Shown here in pieces: positions 1-10,645 of a DNA stretch of 64,000 bases. Within the stretch, counting starts at the first letter, position 1, and the number at the start of each line of letters is the position of its first letter. This stretch comes from Streptomyces sp. GESEQ-35. GTDB taxonomy: Bacteria > Actinomycetota > Actinomycetes > Streptomycetales > Streptomycetaceae. The stretch spans positions 62,001-126,000 of the forward strand of contig NZ_JAFFSX010000011.1 of NCBI RefSeq assembly GCF_017948485.1. The letters are read 5' to 3'. Position numbers and translations under genes: made by a program. The notes beneath the pieces are model-generated. The model searched no databases. It was given only the letters and a program-made list of their open reading frames with translations, and was not told where the DNA came from.

Positions 1-2
1 TC

Positions 3-77
3 TCGATCGCCCTGGCGGCCGTGCTGGTCTGGGGTGTTCAGGCGCGCCGGTGGCTGCGGCCGGCGGAAGGGGCGTAG
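3..77 (+). CDS. C-terminal end of a membrane protein (partial)
   Basis: An open frame enters from the left edge and stops at TAG 75-77. The last 24 residues begin with a short hydrophobic run (SIALAAVLVWGV), followed by a basic tail (QARRWLRPAEGA). This is the usual look of a final membrane helix with a cytoplasmic positively charged end. Nothing more can be said about its family. The reading is supported only by frame and composition, so the call is tentative. Confidence 0.45.
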   Translation, partial: SIALAAVLVWGVQARRWLRPAEGA

Positions 78-244
78 CGGCTGTGGCAGCTCCGGGGCGC
101 CGACGGTCAGGAGGGCGGGGTGGGCTGTGGGGCGGCCCCGACGAGGCCGGCCGGAGCGCCGCCGAGGCCGGGATATGGGAGGCCCAGGCCGATGCTTGGA
201 CGAACTTCCTGGCGATCCAGCCGAAGAAGGCGTCCGCGACCGCG

Positions 245-320
245 GTCCGCTGGGGTTCGGGCAGCAGGGTCCGCTACGTGGCGTTGACCCGCTCGACCCA
301 GCACCTCACCGTCCAGCGCG
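245..320 (+). pseudogene. Possible decayed C-terminus of a UvrD/HelD-like helicase
   Basis: In the plus frame that includes base 272, the translation reads RYVALTRSTQHLTVQ. This closely matches motif VI and the following strand found near the C-terminus of superfamily I helicases and of the RNA-polymerase-associated HelD/HelR proteins (consensus YVALTR.TQ.L). No start, no other helicase motif and no plausible coding sequence precede it. The frame runs on without a stop into the antisense of the neighbouring ABC gene. I read it as a fossil fragment. Chance similarity cannot be excluded because it is one short motif. Confidence 0.3.
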
Positions 321-334
321 AGCGCGAGCGCGGC

Positions 335-2194
335 TCACGCCAGGCTGTCCCGCCAGGCCCGGTGCAGATCCGCGAACCGGCCGGTGCCCGCGATGAGTTC
401 GTCCGGCGTCCCGTCCTCGACGATCCGCCCGTGCTCCATCACCAGCACCCGGTCGGCGATCTCGACCGTGGACAGCCGGTGCGCGATCACCACGGCCGTA
501 CGGCCGCGCAGCACCGTCGACATGGCCCGCTGCACGGCCCGTTCGCCCGGCACGTCCAGTGAGCTGGTCGCCTCGTCGAGGATCAGCACGGCCGGGTCGG
601 CGAGCAACGCGCGGGCGAAGGCGACCAGTTGGCGCTGTCCGGCGGAGATACGGCCGCCCCGTTTCCGTACGTCGGTGTCGTAGCCGTCGGGCAGCGCGGC
701 GATGAACTCGTGCGCGCCGATCGCCTTCGCGGCACCCTCGATGTCCTCCCGGGTGGCGTCCGGGCGGCCGATCGCGATGTTCTCGGCGACCGTGCCGGAG
801 AACAGGAACGACTCCTGCGTCACCATCACCACCCCGCGCCGCAGTTCGGGCACGTCGAGGTCGCGCAGATCGACGCCGTCCAGCAGGACCCGCCCGGCGG
901 AGGGGTCGTAGAACCGGGCGAGCAGCTTGGCCAGTGTCGACTTGCCCGCGCCGGTCGAGCCGACCACGGCGATCGTCTGCCCGGCGGGGACGGTGAGGTC
1001 GAAGCGGGGGAGGACCTCACCGCCGGTGCGGTAACCGAAGCTGACGGCGTCGAAGACGACCTGGCGGCCGGGGTGCTCCGTCTCAAGTGCGGGAAGCTGC
1101 TTGGGAGTCGACGGCTCGGGCACGGACGGCGTCTGGGCGAGCAGCCCGGCGATCTTCTCCAGCGAGGCGGCCGCCGACTGGTACGAGTTGAGGAACATGC
1201 CGAGCCGGTCGATGGGGTCGTACAGCCGCCGCAGATAGAGCACGGCGGCGGCGAGAACACCGAGCGCCAGGGAGCCGCCCGCCACCCGGTAGGCACCCCA
1301 CAGCACGATGCCCGCGACGGCGGTGTTGGCGACCAGCCGCGATCCGATGACATAGCGGGCCATCTCCAGCAGCGCGTCCCCGTTGATGCGCTCGTGCCGC
1401 GTGTTGAGGACGCGGAAGTCGGCGTCGTTGGCGGTCTCACGGCGGAAGGCGCGCACCGGGCGGATGCCGTTCATCGTCTCGACGAACTTCACGATGACGG
1501 CGGCGATGGCGGTGGACCGGATCCGGTACACGCGTACCGCGCGCCGCTGGTAGACCCGTACCAGGAGATAGAGCGGCACGAACGACGCCACCGCCACGGC
1601 CCCCAGCTCCAGATCAAGCCAGAGCAGCATCGCCGAGATGTAGGCGAAGGACAGGACCACGGTCACCAGCTCCTGAAGCCCCTCGTTGAGGAGCTCGCGC
1701 AGCGACTCGACGTCCGTCGTGGAGCGGGAGATGAGCCGGCCCGAGGTGTACCGCTCGTGGAAGTCGATGCTCAGCGCCTGCGCGTGCCGGAAGATACGGC
1801 CGCGCAGGTCGAGCAGCACGTCCTGATTGACGCGGGCCGCGGCGATGACGAACCAGTACTGGAGCCCGCCGGACGTCAGCGCGCACAGCAGATAGCCGAC
1901 GGCCACCGCGATCAGCGGCCCGTTGTCGTGCGCACGGAACGCCGGTACGGCGCTGTCGATGGCGTACGCCACCAGCAGCGGGCCCGCCTGCACGGCCGCC
2001 TGCTGGAGCAGCAGCAGGAAGGTCGTGAGGGCGACCCGGGACTTCATCGGGGCGAGCAGCGAGCGCAGAAGAGCAGCCGTCGCGCCCGGGGGAGTGGGCA
2101 GGACGTCGCGGTCGAAGGGGTCGTTCGCGCCGGGCGGGCGCGGGGCGTCCTGTTCGTCGCCTGCGGCGGGGGCGGAGGTCGTGGGCGCGGTCAT
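335..2194 (-). CDS. ABC exporter half-transporter, catalytic subunit of a heterodimer
   Basis: This 619-aa protein has a fused membrane domain (six predicted helices, about residues 50-340) and a nucleotide-binding domain (about 370-610). Walker A is VVGSTGAGKST, the Q-loop is VTQESFLFSG, Walker B with the catalytic glutamate is VLILDEATSSLD, and the H-loop is VIAHRLST. The signature motif is altered to RISAGQR instead of LSGGQ. It overlaps the upstream exporter gene by 4 bp (ATGA), so the two are translationally coupled. The partner has a defective Walker B but a perfect signature, so together they would form one consensus and one degenerate ATP site, as in BmrCD or TM287/288. Substrate is unknown; drugs or lipids are typical of the family. 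Confidence 0.9.
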   Translation of the reverse strand: MTAPTTSAPAAGDEQDAPRPPGANDPFDRDVLPTPPGATAALLRSLLAPMKSRVALTTFLLLLQQAAVQAGPLLVAYAIDSAVPAFRAHDNGPLIAVAVGYLLCALTSGGLQYWFVIAAARVNQDVLLDLRGRIFRHAQALSIDFHERYTSGRLISRSTTDVESLRELLNEGLQELVTVVLSFAYISAMLLWLDLELGAVAVASFVPLYLLVRVYQRRAVRVYRIRSTAIAAVIVKFVETMNGIRPVRAFRRETANDADFRVLNTRHERINGDALLEMARYVIGSRLVANTAVAGIVLWGAYRVAGGSLALGVLAAAVLYLRRLYDPIDRLGMFLNSYQSAAASLEKIAGLLAQTPSVPEPSTPKQLPALETEHPGRQVVFDAVSFGYRTGGEVLPRFDLTVPAGQTIAVVGSTGAGKSTLAKLLARFYDPSAGRVLLDGVDLRDLDVPELRRGVVMVTQESFLFSGTVAENIAIGRPDATREDIEGAAKAIGAHEFIAALPDGYDTDVRKRGGRISAGQRQLVAFARALLADPAVLILDEATSSLDVPGERAVQRAMSTVLRGRTAVVIAHRLSTVEIADRVLVMEHGRIVEDGTPDELIAGTGRFADLHRAWRDSLA

Positions 2195-4020
2195 CGGTCG
2201 TCCTCCTCGTCCCCGGACATCAGATGGGCGTACTCGGCGTTCGTGCGCAGCAGTTCGGGGTGGGTGCCCACGGCGGTGATACGGCCGCCGGAGAGCAGGG
2301 CGACCCGGTCGGCGAGCAGCACGGTGGACGGGCGGTGGGCGACGATCAGGGCGGTGGTGTCCGCGAGCACCCGCCGCAGGGCGGCCTCCACCGCGGCCTC
2401 CGTATGCACGTCGAGGGCGGACAGCGGATCGTCCAGCACCAGGAACCGCGGCCGGCCCACGACCGCCCGCGCGAGCGCGAGGCGCTGCCGCTGGCCGCCG
2501 GAGAGACTGAGGCCCTGCTCGCCGACCTGGGTGTCCGTGCCCTGGGGGAGCGCGTACGCGAAGTCGGCCTGGGCGACGGCGAGTGCACGGCGCAGCTCCT
2601 CGGCGCCGGCCTCGTCGTCGGCGCCCATCAGGACGTTGTCCCCGACGCCGGCGGAGAACAGGGTGGGCTCCTCGAAGGCGACCGCGACGAGCTCGCGCAG
2701 CGTTTCTCTGGGGAGGTCGGCTATGTCCTGTCCGTCGAGGGTGATCCGGCCCGAAGTCACCTCATGGAGCCGGGGGATGAGCGCGGTGAGGGTCGTCTTG
2801 CCGCTTCCGGTTGCGCCGACGAGGGCCATGGACTCGCCGGGGCGTATGTGGAGGTCTATGCGGTCGAGGGTGGGAGGGGAGTCTTCGGTGGCGTCGGGAT
2901 AGCGGAATCGGACGTTGTGGAAGCGGATGCCTTCGTTGTCGGGTGCGGGTGCGTGGGGGCTTGTCGCGCCCACGCGGCGGAGCCGCATATGTGACAGCCC
3001 CGCGCCCCTATGGGGCGCTGCTGCCTCCGGGATTTCATCCATTACCTCGAAGTATCGTTCCGTCGCTGTTGCCGCCTCCTGGCTCATCGCCAGCAGAAAG
3101 CCGATCGAATCCACCGGCCACCGAAGAGCCAGCGCCGTCGACAAAAACGCCACCAACGTCCCCGCCGACAAAGCCCCGTCAGCCACCTGCACCGTCCCCA
3201 GCACCAGCGCCGCCCCGATCGCCACCTCCGGCAGCGTCACGATGACGCCCCAGATCGTGGCCAGCAGACGAGCCTTCCGCAGCTCCGTCCCCCGCAGGGT
3301 CCTGGACAGCTCGCGGAAGGCATGTGCCTGACTGCGATGGCGTCCGAAGCCCTTGATGATCCGGATGCCGAGCACGCTCTCCTCGACGACGGTCGTCAGA
3401 TCCCCGACCTGGTCCTGCGCCCGCCGCGCGACCTCGGCATAGCGCCGCTCGAAGATGACGCAGGTGATCAGCACGGGTATGGCAGGACCGAGGATGACCA
3501 GTCCCAGCGTCCAGTCCTGGACCAGCATGATGACCACGCCGATGAGGATCGTCACTCCGTTGACCAGCAGGAACGTCAGCGGAAAGGCCAGGAACATACG
3601 CAGCAGCATCAGGTCGGTCGTGCCCCGGGACAGCAACTGCCCCGACGCCCACCGGTCGTGGAACGCCACCGGCAACCGCTGGAGATGCCGGTACAGATCC
3701 GCCCGCATCTCCGCCTCGACATGCGACAGCGGCCGCGCCACCAGCCACCGGCGCAGCCCGAACAGCAACGCCTCCGCGACCCCGAGCAGCAGCAGATACA
3801 GCGCCCCGAGCCACACCCCCGCCGGATCCCGCTCGGCGACCGGCCCGTCCACCATCCACTTCAGGACGAGCGGAATCACCAGCCCCGCACACGAGGCGAG
3901 CACCGCGACGAACGCGGCGGTGAACAGCCGCACCCGCACCGGCCGCACGTACGGCCACAGACGCAGGAGGGTTCTGACGGCGGAGCGTTCCTCGGTGGTT
4001 GCACGTGGCGTGGACATCAT
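2191..4020 (-). CDS. ABC exporter half-transporter, degenerate-site subunit
   Basis: This 609-aa protein has an N-terminal six-helix exporter domain and a C-terminal ATPase domain. Walker A (VGATGSGKTTL) and signature (LSLSGGQRQR) are canonical. Walker B reads LVLDDPLSALD, with Asp in place of the catalytic Glu, and the Q-loop has FEEPTLFS with Glu in place of Gln. These changes mark it as the non-catalytic half of a heterodimeric exporter whose other half is the overlapping downstream gene. The linker between membrane and ATPase domains carries an unusual Arg/His/Pro-rich stretch that coincides with a dispersed intergenic-type repeat (see the repeat at 2941-3020). It is the first gene of the two-gene operon. 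Confidence 0.9.
   Translation of the reverse strand: MMSTPRATTEERSAVRTLLRLWPYVRPVRVRLFTAAFVAVLASCAGLVIPLVLKWMVDGPVAERDPAGVWLGALYLLLLGVAEALLFGLRRWLVARPLSHVEAEMRADLYRHLQRLPVAFHDRWASGQLLSRGTTDLMLLRMFLAFPLTFLLVNGVTILIGVVIMLVQDWTLGLVILGPAIPVLITCVIFERRYAEVARRAQDQVGDLTTVVEESVLGIRIIKGFGRHRSQAHAFRELSRTLRGTELRKARLLATIWGVIVTLPEVAIGAALVLGTVQVADGALSAGTLVAFLSTALALRWPVDSIGFLLAMSQEAATATERYFEVMDEIPEAAAPHRGAGLSHMRLRRVGATSPHAPAPDNEGIRFHNVRFRYPDATEDSPPTLDRIDLHIRPGESMALVGATGSGKTTLTALIPRLHEVTSGRITLDGQDIADLPRETLRELVAVAFEEPTLFSAGVGDNVLMGADDEAGAEELRRALAVAQADFAYALPQGTDTQVGEQGLSLSGGQRQRLALARAVVGRPRFLVLDDPLSALDVHTEAAVEAALRRVLADTTALIVAHRPSTVLLADRVALLSGGRITAVGTHPELLRTNAEYAHLMSGDEEDDR
2941..3020. repeat. Intergenic-type dispersed repeat inserted in frame in an ABC transporter gene
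   Basis: This stretch contains two short hairpins: GCGCCCC (3002-3008) with GGGGCGC (3012-3018), and a GCGGC/GCCGC dyad around 2974-2986. It resembles the GC-rich element seen between genes in many Streptomyces, and its CCCCGCGCCCC part matches the reverse complement of the copies at 13328 and 40639. Here it lies inside a coding region and is translated on the minus strand as part of the inter-domain linker, keeping the frame open. Confidence 0.5.
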
Positions 4021-4146
4021 CAGCGAGCCTACGGATCGGCACTGACAACGCCCACCGAGTTTTGGCCGGACCCCAATCGGCCGCTGGTCCTACGACCTGC
4101 GTGTTCGAGGAGTCGTACGGACGTCATCGGTGGGGTCGTACGCCGC

Positions 4147-4166
4147 CATCAACCGATCGGTTGATG
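4147..4166. promoter_or_regulatory. Perfect 20-bp palindrome, probable operator
   Basis: CATCAACCGATCGGTTGATG is a perfect inverted repeat with no spacer. It lies 57 bp upstream of the ABC-2 ATPase start and about 127 bp upstream of the divergent exporter operon. It is less GC-rich than its surroundings and has no T-tract, so an operator is more likely than a terminator. Candidate binders are the response regulator encoded by the fourth gene of the operon or an unlinked dimeric repressor. Confidence 0.6.
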
Positions 4167-4223
4167 CGCCTTCGAGCGCGACGGCCGATGTGGCGGACCC
4201 CGCCCCGCCGGGACCCTCGGAGC

Positions 4224-5147
4224 ATGCCATCCACACCCGTCATCGAAGTCAGCGGACTGCGCAAGTCCTACGGCGGCCGGGCCGTCGTCGACGGTGTCTC
4301 CTTCACCGTCGAGGAGGGCGAGATCTTCGGGATCCTCGGCCCGAACGGCGCCGGCAAGACCACCACCGTCGAGTGCGTCGAGGGCCTGCGCGTCCCCGAC
4401 GCCGGCCGGGTCCGGGTCGCCGGGCTGGATCCGGTCGCCGACCACGACCGGGTCACCCGCGTCCTCGGCGCCCAGCTCCAGGAGAGCGAACTCCAGGCCA
4501 AGCTCACCGTGCGCGAGGCGCTGGAGCTGTACGCCGCGTTCTACGACGAGCCCGCCGACTGGCGGCCCCTCGCCGAGCGTCTCGGGCTTACCGCCAAGCT
4601 CACCTCACGGTTCGGCAAGCTCTCCGGCGGCCAGAAACAGCGCCTGTTCATCGCGCTCGCGCTGATCGGCAACCCCCGCATCGTCGTCCTCGACGAGCTG
4701 ACCACCGGCCTCGACCCGCGCGCCCGCCGGGACACCTGGCAGCTCATCGAGGAGGTGCGGGACAGCGGGGTCACCGTCCTGCTCGTCACCCACTTCATGG
4801 AGGAGGCGCAGCGGCTCTGCGACCGGATCGCCGTGATCGACCAGGGGCAGGTCGCCGCCCTGGACACCCCGGCCGGGCTGATCCGCCGCTCCGCCGGCGC
4901 CACGGTGATCACCTTCACGCCGTCCGCGCCACTGGACGAACGGGAGCTGGGCGCCCTGCCCGCACTGGCCTCCGTCGAGCACAAGGACGACCGGATCACC
5001 CTCGCCGGCAGCGACGAGACGGTCAACGCCGTGATCACGCTGCTCGCCCGCCACCACATCACCGCCCACCAACTGCGCGTCAGCGACGCCACGCTGGACG
5101 ACGCGTTCCTGGACCTCACGAAGACCACGACGGAGACCACGCCATGA
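4224..5147 (+). CDS. ABC-2 type exporter, ATP-binding protein
   Basis: This 307-aa cytoplasmic ATPase shows Walker A GPNGAGKTT, a signature KLSGGQKQR, Walker B IVVLDELTTGLDP and H-loop VTHFMEEAQ. The DrrA/CcmA-like C-terminal extension ends in the DATLDDAFLDLT motif. I start it at ATG 4224 because the longer upstream frame lacks ABC homology and crosses the palindrome at 4147. It overlaps the permease gene by 4 bp. With the permease and the adjacent sensor kinase and regulator it forms a typical drug or antimicrobial-peptide export and sensing operon. The substrate cannot be deduced. Confidence 0.92.
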   Translation: MPSTPVIEVSGLRKSYGGRAVVDGVSFTVEEGEIFGILGPNGAGKTTTVECVEGLRVPDAGRVRVAGLDPVADHDRVTRVLGAQLQESELQAKLTVREALELYAAFYDEPADWRPLAERLGLTAKLTSRFGKLSGGQKQRLFIALALIGNPRIVVLDELTTGLDPRARRDTWQLIEEVRDSGVTVLLVTHFMEEAQRLCDRIAVIDQGQVAALDTPAGLIRRSAGATVITFTPSAPLDERELGALPALASVEHKDDRITLAGSDETVNAVITLLARHHITAHQLRVSDATLDDAFLDLTKTTTETTP

Positions 5148-5878
5148 ACACCGCCGTACTGCGCACCGAGGCCCGTCTGCTCGCCCGCGAGCCCGGCAGC
5201 CTCTTCTGGATCGTGTTCTTCCCGCCCATGCTGGTGGCCATCCTGGGCGCCGTCCCGGCGTTCCGCGAGACCCAGGACGAGCTCGGCGGCCTGCGCGTCG
5301 TCGACATGTACGTTCCCGTGGCCGTGCTGGCCGGCATGATCGTCGCCGGGGTCCAGTCGATGCCGAACGGCCTCACCGGTTACCGGGAGCACGGCATCCT
5401 GCGCCGGATGTCCACCACGCCGGTCAAACCGTCGGCGCTGCTGTCGGCGCAGATGCTGGTGCACGCCCTGGCCGCCGTGCTCTCGGCGCTGCTCGCGCTC
5501 GCTGTCGGCCGGTTCGCCTATGACGTACGACTGCCCGAGCAGCCGTCCGGCTACCTGCTCGCGCTGGTCCTCGCCGTCCTCGTCTCGCTCGCCCTGGGGT
5601 CGGTGATCTCGGCGGTGTCCCGGACGGTGAAGATCGCGGGCGCCGTCGGGACGGTGGTGTTCTTCCCGATGCTGTTCTGCGCGGGCGTGTGGCTGCCGGT
5701 GCAGGCCATGCCCGACGTCATGGCCGACATCGTCGGGTTCACGCCGTTCGGCGCCGCCGCGCAGGCCCTGGGCGAGGCCATGGTGGGCGACTGGCCCAGC
5801 TGGTCCCACCTGGGTGTGATGGCGGCCTGGACGGTGGTTCTGTCGGTGTCGGCGGCGCGCTGGTTCCGGTGGGAGTAG
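5144..5878 (+). CDS. ABC-2 type exporter, membrane permease
   Basis: This 244-aa integral membrane protein has an amphipathic N-terminus and six hydrophobic segments. The last loop contains the typical sequence FCAGVWLPVQAMP (about residues 182-194), seen in ABC-2 permeases of the DrrB type. Its ATG lies in the ATGA overlap with the ATPase gene, so the subunits are probably made in equal amounts. It presumably dimerises and pairs with two copies of the ATPase. The ten-base gap to the kinase gene suggests one transcript. Confidence 0.9.
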   Translation: MNTAVLRTEARLLAREPGSLFWIVFFPPMLVAILGAVPAFRETQDELGGLRVVDMYVPVAVLAGMIVAGVQSMPNGLTGYREHGILRRMSTTPVKPSALLSAQMLVHALAAVLSALLALAVGRFAYDVRLPEQPSGYLLALVLAVLVSLALGSVISAVSRTVKIAGAVGTVVFFPMLFCAGVWLPVQAMPDVMADIVGFTPFGAAAQALGEAMVGDWPSWSHLGVMAAWTVVLSVSAARWFRWE

Positions 5879-5903
5879 GCGGCCCGCCGTGCAGACTGGA
5901 GGG

Positions 5904-7160
5904 ATGACCGCGGTGGACACGGACATCGAGCGACGCTGGGAGCTGATCCGCAGCAAGGGTCCGTACGGGCTGCTCGCGGTCGCCACGCTGCTGTCGTTCG
6001 CCACCGCCGAGCTGATGCCGAGCACCGCGGAACGCAACGCGGTCGCGGTGCTGGTCGCCGCGGGTTTCGGGCTCCAGCTGTGGTGGGGCCGGGCGAGCCG
6101 CAGCCGTCCGGGCCCGTCCACCGCCGGCACGGTCTACTACACCGTGCGCTGGGCGATCGGCTTCGCGCTCACCTGGCTGAATCCGTTCTTCGCGTTCTAC
6201 GCGGTCACCGGCTACTTCGACTCCGACGAGCTGATCCCGGGGCGGCGGCTTCGGTGGCTCGGCCCGTTCGCCTGCTCGATCGGTGTGTCGGGCGCGCAGG
6301 CCGGGGGGCTGCCGTTCGAGGAGCCCGTGCAGTGGGTCGTGTTCGCCGGGCTCCTGGTGGTCAACAACGTGATCCTGACGGTGGTCGGCCACCTCACGTC
6401 GCAGCAGGAGGAACGCTCCCGTGCCCGGGCCGAGACCATCGCCGAACTCGAACGCACCAACACCGCGTTGCAGCAGGCCCTCGACGAGAACGCCGCCCTT
6501 CACGCCCAACTCCTCGTCCAGGCACGGGAGGCCGGGGTCGCCGACGAGCGGCGCCGGCTCGCCGCCGAGATCCACGACACCCTCGCCCAGGGCCTGACAG
6601 GCATCATCGCCCAGCTCCAGGTCGTCGCGAACGCCCAGGACCTGGGGACCGCCCGCACCCACCTCGAACGCGCCTCGGACCTGGCCCGCCACAGCCTCGG
6701 CGAGGCCCGCCGCTCCGTGCACAACCTCGCCCCCATGGCGCTGGAGCACGACGGCCTGCCGCAAGCCCTGAAGAGCACGGTCGCCGAATGGGGTGAGCGG
6801 ACCGGAATCCGCGCCGAGTTCACCGTCACCGGCACCGTGGAACAACTCCACGACGAGGTCTCGGCGACGCTGCTGAGGATCGCCCAGGAGGCCCTGTCCA
6901 ACGCGTCCCGCCACGCACACGCCACCCGCCTCGGCGTCACCCTGAGCTTCATGGGCGACGAGGTGGTCCTCGACATCCGCGACGACGGCCGGGGCTTCGA
7001 CCCGCTCGCGCTCCGGACACGCACCCACACCGGCGGCTTCGGCCTCGACGGCATGCGCGCGCGGGCGGAACGCATCGCCGGCGCGTTCACGGTCGAGTCC
7101 GAACCGGGCCACGGCACCGCTCTGTCGGCTCGCGTACCTTTGGTACGCCATGAGCGATGA
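5904..7160 (+). CDS. NarL-type sensor histidine kinase
   Basis: The roughly 418-aa protein has four to six membrane segments in the first 160 residues, a coiled region rich in Glu/Gln/Arg, and a HisKA_3 dimerisation domain with the phospho-acceptor in AAEIHDTLAQG. A HATPase domain follows (LLRIAQEALSNASRHAHA for the N box, DIRDDGRGFD for the G1 box). The start is uncertain. GGAGGG at 5898-5903 abuts ATG 5904 and is better spaced from GTG 5913, which would remove three residues. The end overlaps the regulator gene by 11 bp. It likely senses the compound exported by the adjacent transporter or envelope stress. Confidence 0.88.
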   Translation: MTAVDTDIERRWELIRSKGPYGLLAVATLLSFATAELMPSTAERNAVAVLVAAGFGLQLWWGRASRSRPGPSTAGTVYYTVRWAIGFALTWLNPFFAFYAVTGYFDSDELIPGRRLRWLGPFACSIGVSGAQAGGLPFEEPVQWVVFAGLLVVNNVILTVVGHLTSQQEERSRARAETIAELERTNTALQQALDENAALHAQLLVQAREAGVADERRRLAAEIHDTLAQGLTGIIAQLQVVANAQDLGTARTHLERASDLARHSLGEARRSVHNLAPMALEHDGLPQALKSTVAEWGERTGIRAEFTVTGTVEQLHDEVSATLLRIAQEALSNASRHAHATRLGVTLSFMGDEVVLDIRDDGRGFDPLALRTRTHTGGFGLDGMRARAERIAGAFTVESEPGHGTALSARVPLVRHER

Positions 7161-7785
7161 CGCGACCGTCTCCGTCCTGATCGTCGACGACCATCCCGTC
7201 GTACGGGACGGTCTGCGCGGCATGTTCGAGTCCGCACCCGGATTCACCGTCCTCGGCGAGGCGTCGGGCGGTGTCGAGGCGGTCGAGAAGGCCGCCGCCC
7301 TCGACCCCGACGTGATCCTGATGGACCTGCGGATGCCGGGCGGCGCGGGAGTCGACGCCATCCGCGAGCTGACGCGCCGGTCCGCCCGCGCCAAGGTGCT
7401 CGTCCTCACCACGTACGACACCGACTCCGACACCCTCCCCGCGATCGAGGCGGGCGCGACCGGCTACCTGCTGAAGGACGCCCCACGCGACGAACTCTTC
7501 ACCGCGGTCCGCGCGGCGGCCGAGGGCCGCACGGTCCTCTCCCCGGCCGTCGCCTCCCGCCTGGTCTCCGCCGTCCGGGCCCCCGGCAACGAGCCCCTCT
7601 CCGCCCGCGAGCGCGAGGTCCTGACGCTGGTCGCCAAGGGCACGTCCAACCGCGAGATCGCCCGCGTCCTCTTCATCAGCGAGGCCACGGTCAAGACCCA
7701 CCTCACCCACCTGTACGCCAAGTTGAGCGTCAAGGACCGGGCGGCGGCGGTGGCGGTGGCGTACGAACGGGGGATCCTCGGCTGA
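7150..7785 (+). CDS. NarL/LuxR-type response regulator
   Basis: This 211-aa protein has a receiver domain with the acidic pair in IVDDHPVV, the phosphorylated Asp in VILMDLRMPG and the conserved Lys in GYLLKDAPRD. A GerE/LuxR helix-turn-helix follows from about residue 145 (LSAREREVLTLVAKG, then ATVKTHLTHLYAKL). It is the last gene of the transporter-kinase-regulator operon and overlaps the kinase by 11 bp. Its target may be the palindrome at 4147-4166, but this is inference. Confidence 0.93.
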   Translation: MSDDATVSVLIVDDHPVVRDGLRGMFESAPGFTVLGEASGGVEAVEKAAALDPDVILMDLRMPGGAGVDAIRELTRRSARAKVLVLTTYDTDSDTLPAIEAGATGYLLKDAPRDELFTAVRAAAEGRTVLSPAVASRLVSAVRAPGNEPLSAREREVLTLVAKGTSNREIARVLFISEATVKTHLTHLYAKLSVKDRAAAVAVAYERGILG

Positions 7786-8045
7786 TCAGGAGGCGGGCGG
7801 GTACGGCAGCAGACCGTCCGCGATCTTCTCCCAGGCAGCCTTCAGCTCGGCCAGCAACTCCGGTTCGTCCGGGGCGAGATCGGCCTGTTCGCGGGCGTCG
7901 GCGGCCAGGTTGTAGAAGTGGTCGGCCTTGGTGTCGTCCTGGTAGTACTTCCAGTCCCCGCGCCTGAGCGCCCGGTGCAGCGGCTGAACCGGGTTGGCGA
8001 GCCGGTTGCGGAGGTTCCTGGTGGGCGAGTTGGTTTTCTCGCCCC
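7786..8045 (-). pseudogene. C-terminal remnant of a sulfatase
   Basis: On the minus strand an open frame ending at TGA 7788-7786 translates to a sulfatase tail. It contains RALRRGDWKYYQDD, followed by KADHFYNLAADAREQADLA and a C-terminal helix ending in LLPYPPAS. In this family this segment (RGDWKY, LYDLAxDPxE) is the last 80 residues of a 450-550 aa enzyme. No start codon or catalytic half exists upstream; the frame dissolves into low-complexity sequence and a repeat at 8069. It is therefore a truncated gene, too broken for a simple ATG-to-stop reading, and convergent with the regulator gene (stops adjacent). Confidence 0.65.
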
Positions 8046-8068
8046 CGCCGCCCTTACCCTTCCCATCC

Positions 8069-8193
8069 CTGGGGGCTGCGCCCCCAGCCCCCCGCTATCG
8101 GCCTGAACGGCCTCGTCCTCAAACGCCGGACGGGCTGGAAAATCAGCCCCTCCGGCGTTTGAGGAGCGGGGGTCCAGGGGGCGGAGCCCCCTG
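8069..8193. repeat. Triple-hairpin dispersed repeat, possible bidirectional terminator
   Basis: Three strong inverted repeats lie in a row. The first is 8069-8087 (CTGGGGGC, TGC loop, GCCCCCAG). The second is 8116-8165, with a perfect 15-bp outer stem (TCCTCAAACGCCGGA with its complement at 8151-8165) and an inner GGGCTG/CAGCCC stem. The third is 8175-8193 (CAGGGGGC, GGA loop, GCCCCCTG). The middle element, with CTCCGGCGTTTGAGGA, is common between genes in Streptomyces. It sits downstream of glgX and upstream of the sulfatase remnant, so it may end transcription. Confidence 0.7.
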
Positions 8194-8233
8194 AAGGACG
8201 GGACGGGTAGGGGCGGCGGGGGCGCAAGACTCC

Positions 8234-10492
<2,259 letters not shown>

Positions 10493-10645
10493 GTGACAGC
10501 CTCCCACGGCTCGCGGAACGACCCGCAAGAAGAGCAAGCAGCGTCCCGGCCGCGGCTCCCCGTCTCGTCGTCCTCCCCACTCTTCTGCCCAGAGCTTGGG
10601 TCGCACTCACGTTTCCCAGGAGCAGGCCCGGTCGTTGGGGTCGTT

